Positions 55,020-63,771 of a DNA stretch of 64,000 nucleotides are shown here, piece by piece. Every line of letters begins with the position of its first letter. Positions within the stretch are counted from its first letter, which is position 1. This stretch comes from Pirellulales bacterium. Lineage in GTDB: Bacteria; Planctomycetota; Planctomycetia; Pirellulales; JACPPG01. Location: contig DASYDW010000062.1 in the NCBI GenBank assembly GCA_036499395.1, forward strand, positions 62,001 through 126,000, in the 5' to 3' direction. Under the pieces are notes generated by a model. It worked only from the letters and a program-made list of their open reading frames with translations. It was not told the origin of the DNA and searched no databases. The position numbers and the translations under genes were made by a program.

Positions 55020-58000
55020 ATGCTTGGCGGCCGCTTAGATTTTGCCTTGTTGTCGCGCTGCTGCGCGATCGCGCTTGCGGTCGCGATCGGGCCGGCGACG
55101 GCGCGCGGTCAAAGTCCCGCGGCAGGGCCAAGCGCGCCGGGCGGTGGCGGACCATCGCTGACCGGGACGGCGCTACCGCCGGGACCCGTGCCGTACACGC
55201 CTCCGCCGACCGAGCCACCGCCCGTTTCCGCCACTCCGGAAGTTGTGGAAGTGCGGATCGAGGGAAATAAGGCGGTCGAGTCGAACAAGATTCTGCCGCA
55301 CATCAAGACGCGCGCTGGCCGGCCGCTCGACAAATCGATGGTCGAGGACGACGTCAAGCGTCTGAGCAAGACGCATCAATTCATCAATGTCGAGCCGCGC
55401 TACGAGCGTCGCGCCGACGGCGGCGTGATCATCATCTATCACGTCGTCGAACGCCCGCTGATCCGCTACGTGAAAATCTACGGCAGCGCGAAGAGCGAGA
55501 AGGTATTGATGAAGAAGGCGGGCCTCAAGGTCGGTGACGCGCTCGATCCGTATGCGGTCGAGGAATCGCGGACCAAGCTGGAAGAATACCTGCGCGGGAA
55601 AGGGTACGCGCTCTGCTCCGTAACGATCATCGAGGGCACCAAGCCCGGCGACCGCGGCATCCGCATGATGGTCAACGAGGGATTGAAGCAAAAGATCTGG
55701 GAAGTCGATTTCGAGGGAAATACCGTCGCGCCCGATGATCGGTTGAAAACGCAAATCCAGTCGAAGAAGCCGATCTTGTGGGTCTTCAAAGGCGAGGTCG
55801 ACTACGCCCGCATCGACGAGGATGTCCGCCGGCTGACCGACTACTACCGCGGTCTGGGCTTCTTCCGAGCCCGCGTTGGCCGCGAATTCGTGTTCAACGA
55901 GAAGCAAAACTGGATGACGCTGACCTTCTTCATCGAAGAAGGGCCGCGCTACGTCGTGAACAACGTTTCGGTGATCGGCAACAACAAGCTTCAGGCTGAA
56001 AAACTGACGAAGGACCTGAAGCTCAAGGGCGGAGACTTCTTCGATCAATCGAAGCTGTCCAGGGACATTACCGGCGTGCAGGATAAGTACGGCGAGGTGG
56101 GATACATCTTCGCCGACATCCAGCCCGAGACGCGCTTCCTGGAGCAACCCGGTCAGTTGGACCTGGTCTACAAGATCGAAGAAGGAGATCGCTATCGCGT
56201 CGGGCGTATCGACGTAAAGATCGGCGGAGACAACCCGCACACCCGCCGCACGGCTCTTTTGAATCGCTTGTCGTTACGGACCGGCGATATCGCCAACACG
56301 AAGAAGCTGCGCGACAGTGAACGCCGCTTGAAGGCTTCGCAGATGCTGGCCAGCAATCCCGCCCAGGGGCAGGTTCCGAAGATCGTGTTTGCGAAGCCAG
56401 GTATGGAGGACGAAGAGGACGAGGCCGACACCTCGGTGGCGCGCAATCCTCATCCCAAACGAAGCGGCCCTGGCGTGCAGGCGCCGATGGGCTTGGGCGG
56501 CCAAGGCGCTGGCGGTATCGGCGGCGGTGGCGCCGGCAATATGGGTATGGGCGGCGCTGGCATGAACGGCACGGGCTTCAACGGCCAAAGCCCCGATCCG
56601 GCACCTTTGCGTGCCTATCCCGACAACGATCTCGAAATCCACGACGGGGAATCGATGGAAGTCGAGTTCGTTCCCGAAGGACTCGCACCGCCTACCCATC
56701 GAACGACACTTGCCTACAAACCAGGTCCGCTGCCAGGGGACGATCGAGCGCAGGTCGTCCGTGCGCAAGGCCCCAGCGACGCTGGCTCATCGTTCGGCCA
56801 GCAGCCCCTGGGGCGCATCACTCCAGATGCGCCGGTGGGAGGCATACGTTCGGCAGGCAATAGCGGAATCACGCAGACGCAGTTCATTCAGCCAGTGCCC
56901 GGTGGCTATGCCCCTTCCAGCAGCCCGCCAGCAGGCAACTATGCACCGCAGTATTCGCAACCTGCGGTGCAGCAGCCCGCCACACCGTCGTACGCCGCTC
57001 CGGGGAACTATCCACCCCCCAGTGGCTATGCCGCACCGAACCAGTATGCGGCACCGAATCAATATGCGGCACCGCCGACTAATGCCGTGCCCGGATATGG
57101 CAACGCCGCGCCGGCCTATGGCCAGGCGCCCGGCTATTCGCAGCCGTCGGGTGGTTATGCCGCGCCAGGTGCGGGCCCGGCGTATGGCTCGTCGGTGTAT
57201 CCGCCGCCATCGGCAGTGCCTAGCGGTCAGATGCCGCCCAACGTGCCACCGCTTTTGGACGGTGCGCCGGCCGGCGCCGTGGCTAGTCCTGGCGGATATG
57301 CCGGACCGGGCGATCTGTACCCGCAGGGGGCCGGACCCTTCGACGGTGACGCGCCGCGTGACATTCCCATTCAAATCAGGGGGAACGAAACGCAGACCGG
57401 CCGCTTGATGTTGGGCGTGGGCGTGAACTCCAACGCCGGCTTGATCGGCAATATCACGCTCGACGAACAGAACTTCGACTGGCGGCGCTATCCCACTAGT
57501 TGGGAAGACATTCGCAACGCGACAGCATGGCGCGGCGGAGGGCAGCAGTTCCGTATTCAGGCATCGCCAGGTACGGTCTATCAGCAGTACATGATCAACT
57601 TCCACAATCCGTATCTATTCGATACGCCGGTCAGCTTCGGCCTGAGCGGTTCGTTCTTCACCCGTATCTACAACAACTGGACGGAAAAACGCCTGGGGGC
57701 TCGCGTTAGCCTGGGCTATCAATTCCTGTTCGATCCGAATCTGTCGACGGTGCTGTCGTTCCGCGGCGAGAATGTCAACATCTCGAATCCGTCGGTACCG
57801 ACACCGCCCGAATTGGAACAGGTGTTGGGCAACAACGCGTTTTTCTCGGGCAAGTGGGAGGTCATTCACGATACGCGCGACAGTTCGTTCCTGGCGACGC
57901 AGGGGCACCGGATCGATATCGGTCTGGAGCAGGCCTTTGGCAGCTACACGTTCCCACGCGCCACGATCAACGCGTCGCAGCACTTCCTGTTGCACGAACG

Positions 58001-58436
58001 GCCGGATACGTCAGGCCGGCATACGCTGAGCATCAACAACCAGACGGGCTTTACTGGTTCGAATACGCCGATTTATGAAAACTTCTTTGCCGGTGGTTAC
58101 ACGACTCTGCGCGGCTTCTATTTCCGCGGTGCATCGCCGCTGGACGAGGGAGTGCAAGTCGGTGGTCACTTCATGTTCATCAACTCGGTGGAGTACATGT
58201 TCCCGATCACCGGCGACGACATGCTACGCGGCGTGGCGTTCACCGACTTCGGTACCGTCGAGCCGAGCACCGAACTGCAGTGGCAAGACTTCCGCGTCGC
58301 GCCGGGCTTGGGTCTGCGTGTCACGGTGCCCGCGATGGGGCCGGCGCCGATCGCCCTGGACTTCGCCGTCCCGATCCATCACGCACCTGGCGATCAGTTG
58401 CAGTTGTTCAGCTTCTTCATCGGCGTGAACCGGTAA
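55020..58436 (+). CDS. bamA: BamA-like outer-membrane assembly protein (Omp85) with long disordered linker
   Basis: The 1138-residue protein has a signal peptide (cleavage near ARGQS, residue 31), a Pro-rich segment and about five POTRA domains (about 68-460; repeats begin at EVRIEGNKAV, IRYVKIYG, WEVDFEGNTV, VNNVSVIGNN and YRVGRIDVKIGG). A linker of about 320 residues follows (Gly-rich, then Tyr/Pro/Ala/Asn/Gln-rich repeats such as NQYAAPNQYAAPP). The 16-strand Omp85 barrel (about 781-1138) has FFAGGYTTLRGFYFRG, the conserved L6-type RGF loop motif. BamA inserts beta-barrel proteins into the outer membrane. Typical BamA has no such linker. The start at 55020 fits the signal peptide. Confidence 0.9.
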   Translation: MLGGRLDFALLSRCCAIALAVAIGPATARGQSPAAGPSAPGGGGPSLTGTALPPGPVPYTPPPTEPPPVSATPEVVEVRIEGNKAVESNKILPHIKTRAGRPLDKSMVEDDVKRLSKTHQFINVEPRYERRADGGVIIIYHVVERPLIRYVKIYGSAKSEKVLMKKAGLKVGDALDPYAVEESRTKLEEYLRGKGYALCSVTIIEGTKPGDRGIRMMVNEGLKQKIWEVDFEGNTVAPDDRLKTQIQSKKPILWVFKGEVDYARIDEDVRRLTDYYRGLGFFRARVGREFVFNEKQNWMTLTFFIEEGPRYVVNNVSVIGNNKLQAEKLTKDLKLKGGDFFDQSKLSRDITGVQDKYGEVGYIFADIQPETRFLEQPGQLDLVYKIEEGDRYRVGRIDVKIGGDNPHTRRTALLNRLSLRTGDIANTKKLRDSERRLKASQMLASNPAQGQVPKIVFAKPGMEDEEDEADTSVARNPHPKRSGPGVQAPMGLGGQGAGGIGGGGAGNMGMGGAGMNGTGFNGQSPDPAPLRAYPDNDLEIHDGESMEVEFVPEGLAPPTHRTTLAYKPGPLPGDDRAQVVRAQGPSDAGSSFGQQPLGRITPDAPVGGIRSAGNSGITQTQFIQPVPGGYAPSSSPPAGNYAPQYSQPAVQQPATPSYAAPGNYPPPSGYAAPNQYAAPNQYAAPPTNAVPGYGNAAPAYGQAPGYSQPSGGYAAPGAGPAYGSSVYPPPSAVPSGQMPPNVPPLLDGAPAGAVASPGGYAGPGDLYPQGAGPFDGDAPRDIPIQIRGNETQTGRLMLGVGVNSNAGLIGNITLDEQNFDWRRYPTSWEDIRNATAWRGGGQQFRIQASPGTVYQQYMINFHNPYLFDTPVSFGLSGSFFTRIYNNWTEKRLGARVSLGYQFLFDPNLSTVLSFRGENVNISNPSVPTPPELEQVLGNNAFFSGKWEVIHDTRDSSFLATQGHRIDIGLEQAFGSYTFPRATINASQHFLLHERPDTSGRHTLSINNQTGFTGSNTPIYENFFAGGYTTLRGFYFRGASPLDEGVQVGGHFMFINSVEYMFPITGDDMLRGVAFTDFGTVEPSTELQWQDFRVAPGLGLRVTVPAMGPAPIALDFAVPIHHAPGDQLQLFSFFIGVNR

Positions 58437-58458
58437 ACGACAGCGAAGCGCCCCTCTT

Positions 58459-58595
58459 GTAGGGTGCCCTGCGGGCACCAGCGTTTTTTTTTGGGCGCAG
58501 ATGGGGCCGCGGTTTCGCGGTGGGGTTTTACCCGCGAACGGCAATCTGGTTGCGGCGTCTCTCGCCGATTCTTGGTGCGCACAGCGCACCCTACG
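58459..58595. repeat. GTAGGGTGC composite palindromic element
   Basis: The left part, GTAGGGTGCCCTGCGGGCACCA, and the right part, TGGTGCGCACAGCGCACCCTAC, each fold into a hairpin. Their ends (GTAGGGTGC / GCACCCTAC) pair over about 115 bases. The architecture is like the GTAGC/GCTAC element but the sequence differs. Confidence 0.6.
58463..58492 (+). terminator. Intrinsic terminator after the bamA-like gene
   Basis: The stem GGTGCCC (58463-58469) pairs with GGGCACC (58473-58479). After AGCG there is a run of nine T residues to 58492. It lies within the left half of the palindromic element. Confidence 0.85.
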
Positions 58596-58603
58596 GTAGG
58601 CCA

Positions 58604-59128
58604 TTAGTACTTGAGCAGGCTGAAGATCTCGAATTCCTTGATCCGCTCGGCGCCGTGTAAGTCGAGCAATTCGATCAGGAAGGCGCAGCCAGCCACGTGG
58701 CCGCCAGCCTGTTCGATCAAACGGCAGCAGGCCTCGATCGTGCCGCCGGTGGCCAGCAGATCGTCGACCAATAGCACGCGTTGCCCTTGGGCAATTCCGT
58801 CGCTATGGATCTCGAGCGTATCGGTGCCGTATTCCAGCTCGTAATGGAAAGCGTGGGTCGTAAAAGGGAGCTTGCCAGGTTTGCGAACCGGCACGAATCC
58901 CACGCCCAGCTCGATAGCCAGCGGCGCGGCGAAGATGAAGCCCCGCGCCTCGGCCGCGGCCACGACGTCGATCGGGCGACCACGATAATGGTCGGCCAAT
59001 TGGCGAATCGATTCACGCAGCGCTTCGGCCGCGCCCAACAGCGGCGTGATATCGCGAAACATGATCCCGGGCTTGGGAAAATCGGGGATCGAACGAATGT
59101 ATTCCTTCAGTTGGATCGCGGCTGTCAT
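58604..59128 (-). CDS. apt: Adenine phosphoribosyltransferase
   Basis: The 174-residue enzyme salvages adenine to AMP using PRPP. It has [17 protein letters not shown], the PRPP-binding motif [14 protein letters not shown] and [10 protein letters not shown], all diagnostic of Apt. The start at 59128 gives the usual Apt N-terminus; the frame is open to 59215. It is convergent with the BamA-like gene. Confidence 0.93.
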   Translation of the reverse strand: MTAAIQLKEYIRSIPDFPKPGIMFRDITPLLGAAEALRESIRQLADHYRGRPIDVVAAAEARGFIFAAPLAIELGVGFVPVRKPGKLPFTTHAFHYELEYGTDTLEIHSDGIAQGQRVLLVDDLLATGGTIEACCRLIEQAGGHVAGCAFLIELLDLHGAERIKEFEIFSLLKY

Positions 59129-59788
59129 TGCGAGAGATGCTCTGAGGATGTCGACCGGCACGTTCGCGCCGCACTGGTCGTTGTGTAGCGCAGCGTCGGT
59201 TCCGCCGGCTGGCAATATACGGTTCGCCCAAGATGCTGGCCAGCGTCGTGCGAATCGTCGATCGACTGGTCATTCATGCGCCGCGCGATAATACGCTTCC
59301 TGAAATTTGACCCTTGTCGGACTGCGACCTATGTTTCAGATGCCGACCGCCCCATCGGGCCTTCGGCGAACTCCCATGACTTGGCTCTCACCCCCCGTGT
59401 CTAGGCGGGGTCGCCACGGGCTTTCGTTGGCGACCCTGCCTATATCGCTTGGGCATCGTGGCGGGCATCGCGAGGCTGACCGTTTTCTGCGTTATCTGAA
59501 CGCCCTTGTGTAACAGCCGGCTCGGTCGAATGCCTGGGCGAGAATCGATCGAGGGTGCCTGCTTTTGGACCTTCCTGCGCAGTGCGGCGCCATCCCCCAA
59601 ATTGAGAGTTCGGGCGATCCGCGACGGCCACAAACGGCCCTTGTCCTGCTCGCGATCAATGTTTAGGCTTTTGTGTTCCGTCGTCGTTCGGATAGGCGAC
59701 GCAGGGGCCGGCCTGCCGCGAAGCGAGTCGCCCCCTCCGCAAAATTCTCCCGCAGGGCCCGTCGAAAAAAGGGGTCGGAAGCTTGTCC
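59129..59788. other. Intergenic region between apt and acidic protein
   Basis: In this roughly 660-base region I see no supportable gene. There are GC-rich palindromic stretches (for example CCCCGTGTCTAGGCGGGG near 59395) but no T-tailed terminator. Confidence 0.5.
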
Positions 59789-60085
59789 ATGTCGTGCCAC
59801 ATCGCATCGCCTGCCTCGATTCCCGTTTTCGTGTCGCTGGGAGAAGAAGAGCCCTCTTGGCTGCTGGCCGAGGATTCGCCCGAGGAAGCACCTGCTGAAG
59901 GGGGCGACGCCGGTGACGAGGAAATCGACGACGACGATTTCGACGACGACTTCGACGACGATTTCGAAGAAGAGCTGGACGAAGAATTCGAGAGCGACAT
60001 CGACGAATTCGATGACACCGCCGGCGACGATGACGGCGAGGATGGCGAAATCGAGGTCGGCGAAGAATTCGAAGAGGATTTCTAA
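59789..60085 (+). CDS. Small highly acidic protein, unknown function
   Basis: The 98-residue protein has only a short non-acidic N-terminus. From about residue 20 on it is dominated by Asp and Glu, with runs such as DDDDFDDDFDDDFEEELDEEF. There is no signal peptide or domain. It may be a disordered acidic protein such as a metal or basic-protein chaperone, but such low-complexity frames can also arise by chance in GC-rich DNA. The start (ATG 59789 or TTG 59783) lacks a strong RBS. Confidence 0.5.
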   Translation: MSCHIASPASIPVFVSLGEEEPSWLLAEDSPEEAPAEGGDAGDEEIDDDDFDDDFDDDFEEELDEEFESDIDEFDDTAGDDDGEDGEIEVGEEFEEDF

Positions 60086-60231
60086 TACCGGCCCGTTCGC
60101 CTCGAATCGCCGAGCGCCATCCCGCTTCGAGCATCAGACCGTGAGTCAAGTGATGCCCTGCTAATTCGGGTCGACGTTTCTCTTGGCTGCACCGGTGCCA
60201 TGTTTTTTCCGCCCACGGCGGAATAAGCATG

Positions 60232-61698
60232 CTATTTTTCGCGAATTACGCTTTCGTCGCTGATCAGTTCTCGCGCCTTCTCCAAGTCAGCGCGCATGCG
60301 ATCGATGCTCTTTTGCTTTGCCGGCCGGTCGGCGGATCGCGGAATCAGTGCTTCGGCCTCGGTGAGAGTTCGCAGCGCGCCAGCGTCGTCGCCGCTTTTG
60401 TGTTGAAGTTTTGCGATCGCCGTCAGGCAATAAGACTCTCCGTATTGACACCAATAATCGTTTTCCTGGCGATAGGCCTCGATGGCTTCGGCGATCCGGC
60501 CGGCATCGTTTAGCTCCCAGGCCAGGAAGCCTGCCGCGTCCGCGAATTTCTTCGTGTTCGGCTTTGCCACGGCTAGCGCGGTGCGACAAGTCGCAATTGT
60601 TTCCTCGTGCCGGCCTTCTCCCAGCAACATGTTCATCTTCCAGCCGAGAAAGTAGCTCTTGTCGGCAGGGCTCTTGGCCGCGGCAATCTGTCGATCGTAA
60701 ACGGCGATCGCCGCGTCGAGACGCTTCAATCGCGAAAGGTCGATGGCTTCATTGCGAAACAAGCGATTACGATCTTCCTGGGGACAGCTCGGATTCTCTT
60801 GCTGCCGATGAATGCTTTCCAGCGCCGCTTCGTACTGTTCGTCCCAGTCCAGATAACCATAGCGCCGTTCTTCCAGACGGTAACGCCTGAGGGGGTCGGT
60901 CGTTTCCAGTAGGGCCTTATCGATGTACGCGATTGCCGCCGGGCAGTCTTCCTTCGTGTTGAACTGATCCAACTCCGCGAGGTCCGTGCGGCCGCCGCGA
61001 TGCTCGTCGCGTGCCTCGACGCGCGCGTCGTAAAGCTCGCGCAGGCCGAGCACGCCGTCGGCATCCAAATTACGGATTTCGGTAATTTCGTCCTGGTAGA
61101 AAACCAGAATTGGGTCATCGTCCTCGCGATCGTCAAGTGTTTCCATGCGGTCGGCGATACAAGCGATCGCGGCGTTTAATTCCTTGGCACGCTCTCCGCC
61201 CGTCACGCTGCCCGCGGCCGCCAGATGCACGTCACGAGATTCGCGTGATTGTCGCGCGTTGTCGAGCCGCTTAATGAATGTCGTGAAGTCGGTCTCGTCG
61301 TCATAGCCGGTGAAGTAGGCATAAGGCCGGGCCGTCGCGTCGGCAAGCATGATCGTCGGAAAGCCGTGAATGAAAAATTGCTTCATCCACGATTTGTACT
61401 TGTGAAGCAGTTCGCCCAGTTCCTCGCGATTGCTCGGCAAGTCAATATCGACGAGCACGAAATGCTTTTCGGTCGCGGCGAACTCCGGCCGGCTGAGAAC
61501 CTCTCGATCGAGGTCGATGCAAGCGCCACACCATTCCAGGCCCGTAAAAACGACAAGCAAATCCTTGTGCTCCGCTGTGGCCAGTCCCTTGGCGTCGTCG
61601 AGGTTTCTCACCCACCGCAACCCGGCGGGGTCGGCCGAGGCGGTCGCAGACCAGACGATCGTGGCGATGAGCAGCATCCCGCGAAGATGAAGTCGCAT
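60232..61698 (-). CDS. Secreted thioredoxin-fold protein with TPR-like repeats
   Basis: The 488-residue protein has a signal peptide (cleavage near SATASAD, residue 22) and a thioredoxin-like domain (about 25-145) with the WCGACIDLD dithiol motif and a cis-Pro-like GFPTIML. A long helical region with TPR-like repeats (about 170-475) follows. TTGGAGCG precedes the ATG at 61698. It resembles the redox/TPR theme of the protein at 486-2993 but with the domains in reverse order. It may be co-transcribed with the upstream sigma/anti-sigma-like genes, 153 bases away. Confidence 0.82.
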   Translation of the reverse strand: MRLHLRGMLLIATIVWSATASADPAGLRWVRNLDDAKGLATAEHKDLLVVFTGLEWCGACIDLDREVLSRPEFAATEKHFVLVDIDLPSNREELGELLHKYKSWMKQFFIHGFPTIMLADATARPYAYFTGYDDETDFTTFIKRLDNARQSRESRDVHLAAAGSVTGGERAKELNAAIACIADRMETLDDREDDDPILVFYQDEITEIRNLDADGVLGLRELYDARVEARDEHRGGRTDLAELDQFNTKEDCPAAIAYIDKALLETTDPLRRYRLEERRYGYLDWDEQYEAALESIHRQQENPSCPQEDRNRLFRNEAIDLSRLKRLDAAIAVYDRQIAAAKSPADKSYFLGWKMNMLLGEGRHEETIATCRTALAVAKPNTKKFADAAGFLAWELNDAGRIAEAIEAYRQENDYWCQYGESYCLTAIAKLQHKSGDDAGALRTLTEAEALIPRSADRPAKQKSIDRMRADLEKARELISDESVIREK

Positions 61699-61850
61699 TA
61701 ATCGCTCCAAATAAAAATGTGGGCAGCGACCAGAGCTAACGCTTTGCATGGGCGACAGGAATCGCGACCAATTGTCACCCAAGGCGATTTTCCTCTAGGC
61801 ATGAGCGCCAGTCCAGTCACGAGCTCGGACCGCCAGGCAACCGAATCCAT

Positions 61851-63215
61851 CTATCGCTCCAACCAGTTGTCCAGGCCGTACTTTTTCCCCTCGGCGTTGC
61901 TGATTACCTGTGTCCGAAGATCGCCGAAAAACACGCGCAGGCCGTCGGTTTCGGCCTGTCGCCACCACAGCAAGACTTTCTCTGAGTTTGCTTTGCCGAC
62001 GTGCAGGCCGTCGTAACCGGCATGGTAGCGATTGCGCAGCACGCGCGAGACTTCCTTCAGTGCAATATTAGCGTCTTCGATTTCGCGATATTTCTGCTGC
62101 TGTTTCCAGGCGGGATTCGCAGGACCTGTGAAGCCTGCCGCTCGCAGCATCTCGTCGCGGATCGCCGCCACGTCAAACGTCTCGACACGCGAATCGACTT
62201 GTGGATACCGGTTGCAAAGCGTTGCATAGAGCTTCAACGCATCAGCAATTTGACGTGGCGCGTCCTCGCCGGTGGGAGGCGTCACGTCCGTGCAGTCCGC
62301 CGGCGGCGTTGCATCGAAGAGCCGCGGATCGAGATCGACGTTCCAGCGGAAATCGGTAAAGCGAACGACCGATGTCATTTCCTCATTCCGAGTTTCATGA
62401 CCGAATTCCAGGGGGAGATCCGTTTCAGCGTCAACCCATACTTCCTGAGGTTCGATCGGCGCTCCATCCCGTGCTCCGTCGAGCGCGATGATATACCCAC
62501 GTGCCGCGCGTCCTTGAACCGTTTTCGATCCCAGGTCGCGTGTCACGGTGCCGGACTTTTCGCGAATTAGCCGCAGCACATCCATGGGATAGGTCACCGA
62601 ACCAGTGGCCGACAATCGCAATTCAGGCGTATGTACGAATGTCTTGCGCTTGCGGTCGAGAAGAATGCCGGGCTTTTCCGCTGGCGAGACATCGACGAAG
62701 TCCTCGAGTACTTCCTCCGTCCGCACACCGTCCGCAGGCGCCTTGTCGACCCTGACGATCGTTCGTTCATCGCGGAAAGCGCTTGGTGCTTGCCAATAAA
62801 TCCGCCCCGATTCGAGGATTGCGACCGGATGTTTGGTTTTTTCGTCCACGAACTCTGCCGTCGAGGAAATTCGATAGCAGTACGATTGGACGGCGCGCAA
62901 TTCGCGCGTCATGCGTTCCATGGCCGATAGATTGCGGCCCGAATTCACAGTGAGGAAGAGTATCAGTATCGCGGCCGCTGACGACAGGCCGATGCCACCT
63001 AGCGCGACCCTTTGATGTCGGCTGAGGCCGACCTGGCGAGGGGTGATCGGAGTGAATCGTCGATGTGGCATGCCTTCGTCCGCGATCTTCGACGCATGGA
63101 TGACTCGGTCGAGTGTTTCCTCGGCCGAAGGCGCGGCAGGCACGCGCACATCAGCGAACGCGTCGACAATATGTTGAGCAAACGTGTCCAGGTCCGGCGA
63201 TTTGTCGGCGCTCAT
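61851..63215 (-). CDS. Membrane anti-sigma-like protein with periplasmic lipoprotein-carrier-like domain
   Basis: The 454-residue protein has a cytoplasmic N-terminus of about 75 residues and one transmembrane helix (about 77-93). A large periplasmic domain follows, with segments typical of the outer-membrane lipoprotein carrier-like fold (MTRELRAVQSYCYRI; PQEVWVDAETDLPLEF; DFRWNVDLDPRLFDATPP). Its start ATG overlaps the stop of the sigma factor reading frame by four bases (ATGA), so the two are translationally coupled. I infer that it holds the neighbouring ECF sigma factor; no zinc-binding HxxxCxxC anti-sigma motif is visible. Confidence 0.75.
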   Translation of the reverse strand: MSADKSPDLDTFAQHIVDAFADVRVPAAPSAEETLDRVIHASKIADEGMPHRRFTPITPRQVGLSRHQRVALGGIGLSSAAAILILFLTVNSGRNLSAMERMTRELRAVQSYCYRISSTAEFVDEKTKHPVAILESGRIYWQAPSAFRDERTIVRVDKAPADGVRTEEVLEDFVDVSPAEKPGILLDRKRKTFVHTPELRLSATGSVTYPMDVLRLIREKSGTVTRDLGSKTVQGRAARGYIIALDGARDGAPIEPQEVWVDAETDLPLEFGHETRNEEMTSVVRFTDFRWNVDLDPRLFDATPPADCTDVTPPTGEDAPRQIADALKLYATLCNRYPQVDSRVETFDVAAIRDEMLRAAGFTGPANPAWKQQQKYREIEDANIALKEVSRVLRNRYHAGYDGLHVGKANSEKVLLWWRQAETDGLRVFFGDLRTQVISNAEGKKYGLDNWLER

Positions 63216-63738
63216 GGTGACTGCTCCGAAATAGGCGACGGTCCATAGGTGGCGCTTAGCAGGCCTCGCAGGCCGATCGCGGCGCGATGGACGAGTACTC
63301 GCAAATGCGCTGTATTGATCTGCAATTCTTCCGCGACTTCGGCCACGCTTAATTGCTCAACGTGCCGGAGCCAGAATCTTCGGCTTGTTGAGGTGGCAGT
63401 TGAGCTAGCGCGCGTCGCACTTGCTCGATCAACTCGGTGGTTTCGACACGAACTGCGGGCGGATCGTTTGTGGCCGGCAGTGTTGCCAGGTGGAGATGCC
63501 CCGCCGAGATTTCGTCCCTTCGATAACGGTCCCGTAAACGGTCAACCGCCTTGCATGTGGCGATTCGCAGCAGGAGCGCTCGCCAGTGTCGCACTTCGCC
63601 GGTGCGCGATAACCCCAGCGCCGCCAGGAATGTCTCTTGATAGCATTCCAGGGCGTCGTCTCGATTGTCGAGCAATCGGTACGCGGTGCCCCACACCGCG
63701 TCCGAATGGACTCGAATAATCGTTTCCAGGTCATTCAT
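63212..63738 (-). pseudogene. ECF RNA polymerase sigma factor, apparent single-base frameshift
   Basis: Region 2 is intact from ATG 63738 (SDAVWGTAYRLLDNRDDALECYQETFLAAL, in segments). The frame runs to LPPQQAE and then hits a stop at 63349 after eleven odd residues. In the neighbouring frame, from 63376, region 4 continues as FWLRHVEQLSVAEVAEELQ... HRAAIGLRGLL. It ends at TGA 63214-63212, which overlaps the ATG of the anti-sigma-like gene. One missing base near 63376-63382 would join the two parts. It may be a sequencing error or a true inactivating mutation. Confidence 0.8.
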
Positions 63739-63771
63739 GAACCGACTTGCCGTATCACTTTTGGCTTCCAC

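Noticed and set aside
63349..63400. Programmed ribosomal frameshift in the ECF sigma gene
   Set aside because: No X-XXY-YYZ slippery heptamer or downstream pseudoknot is evident. A missing base is the simpler explanation.
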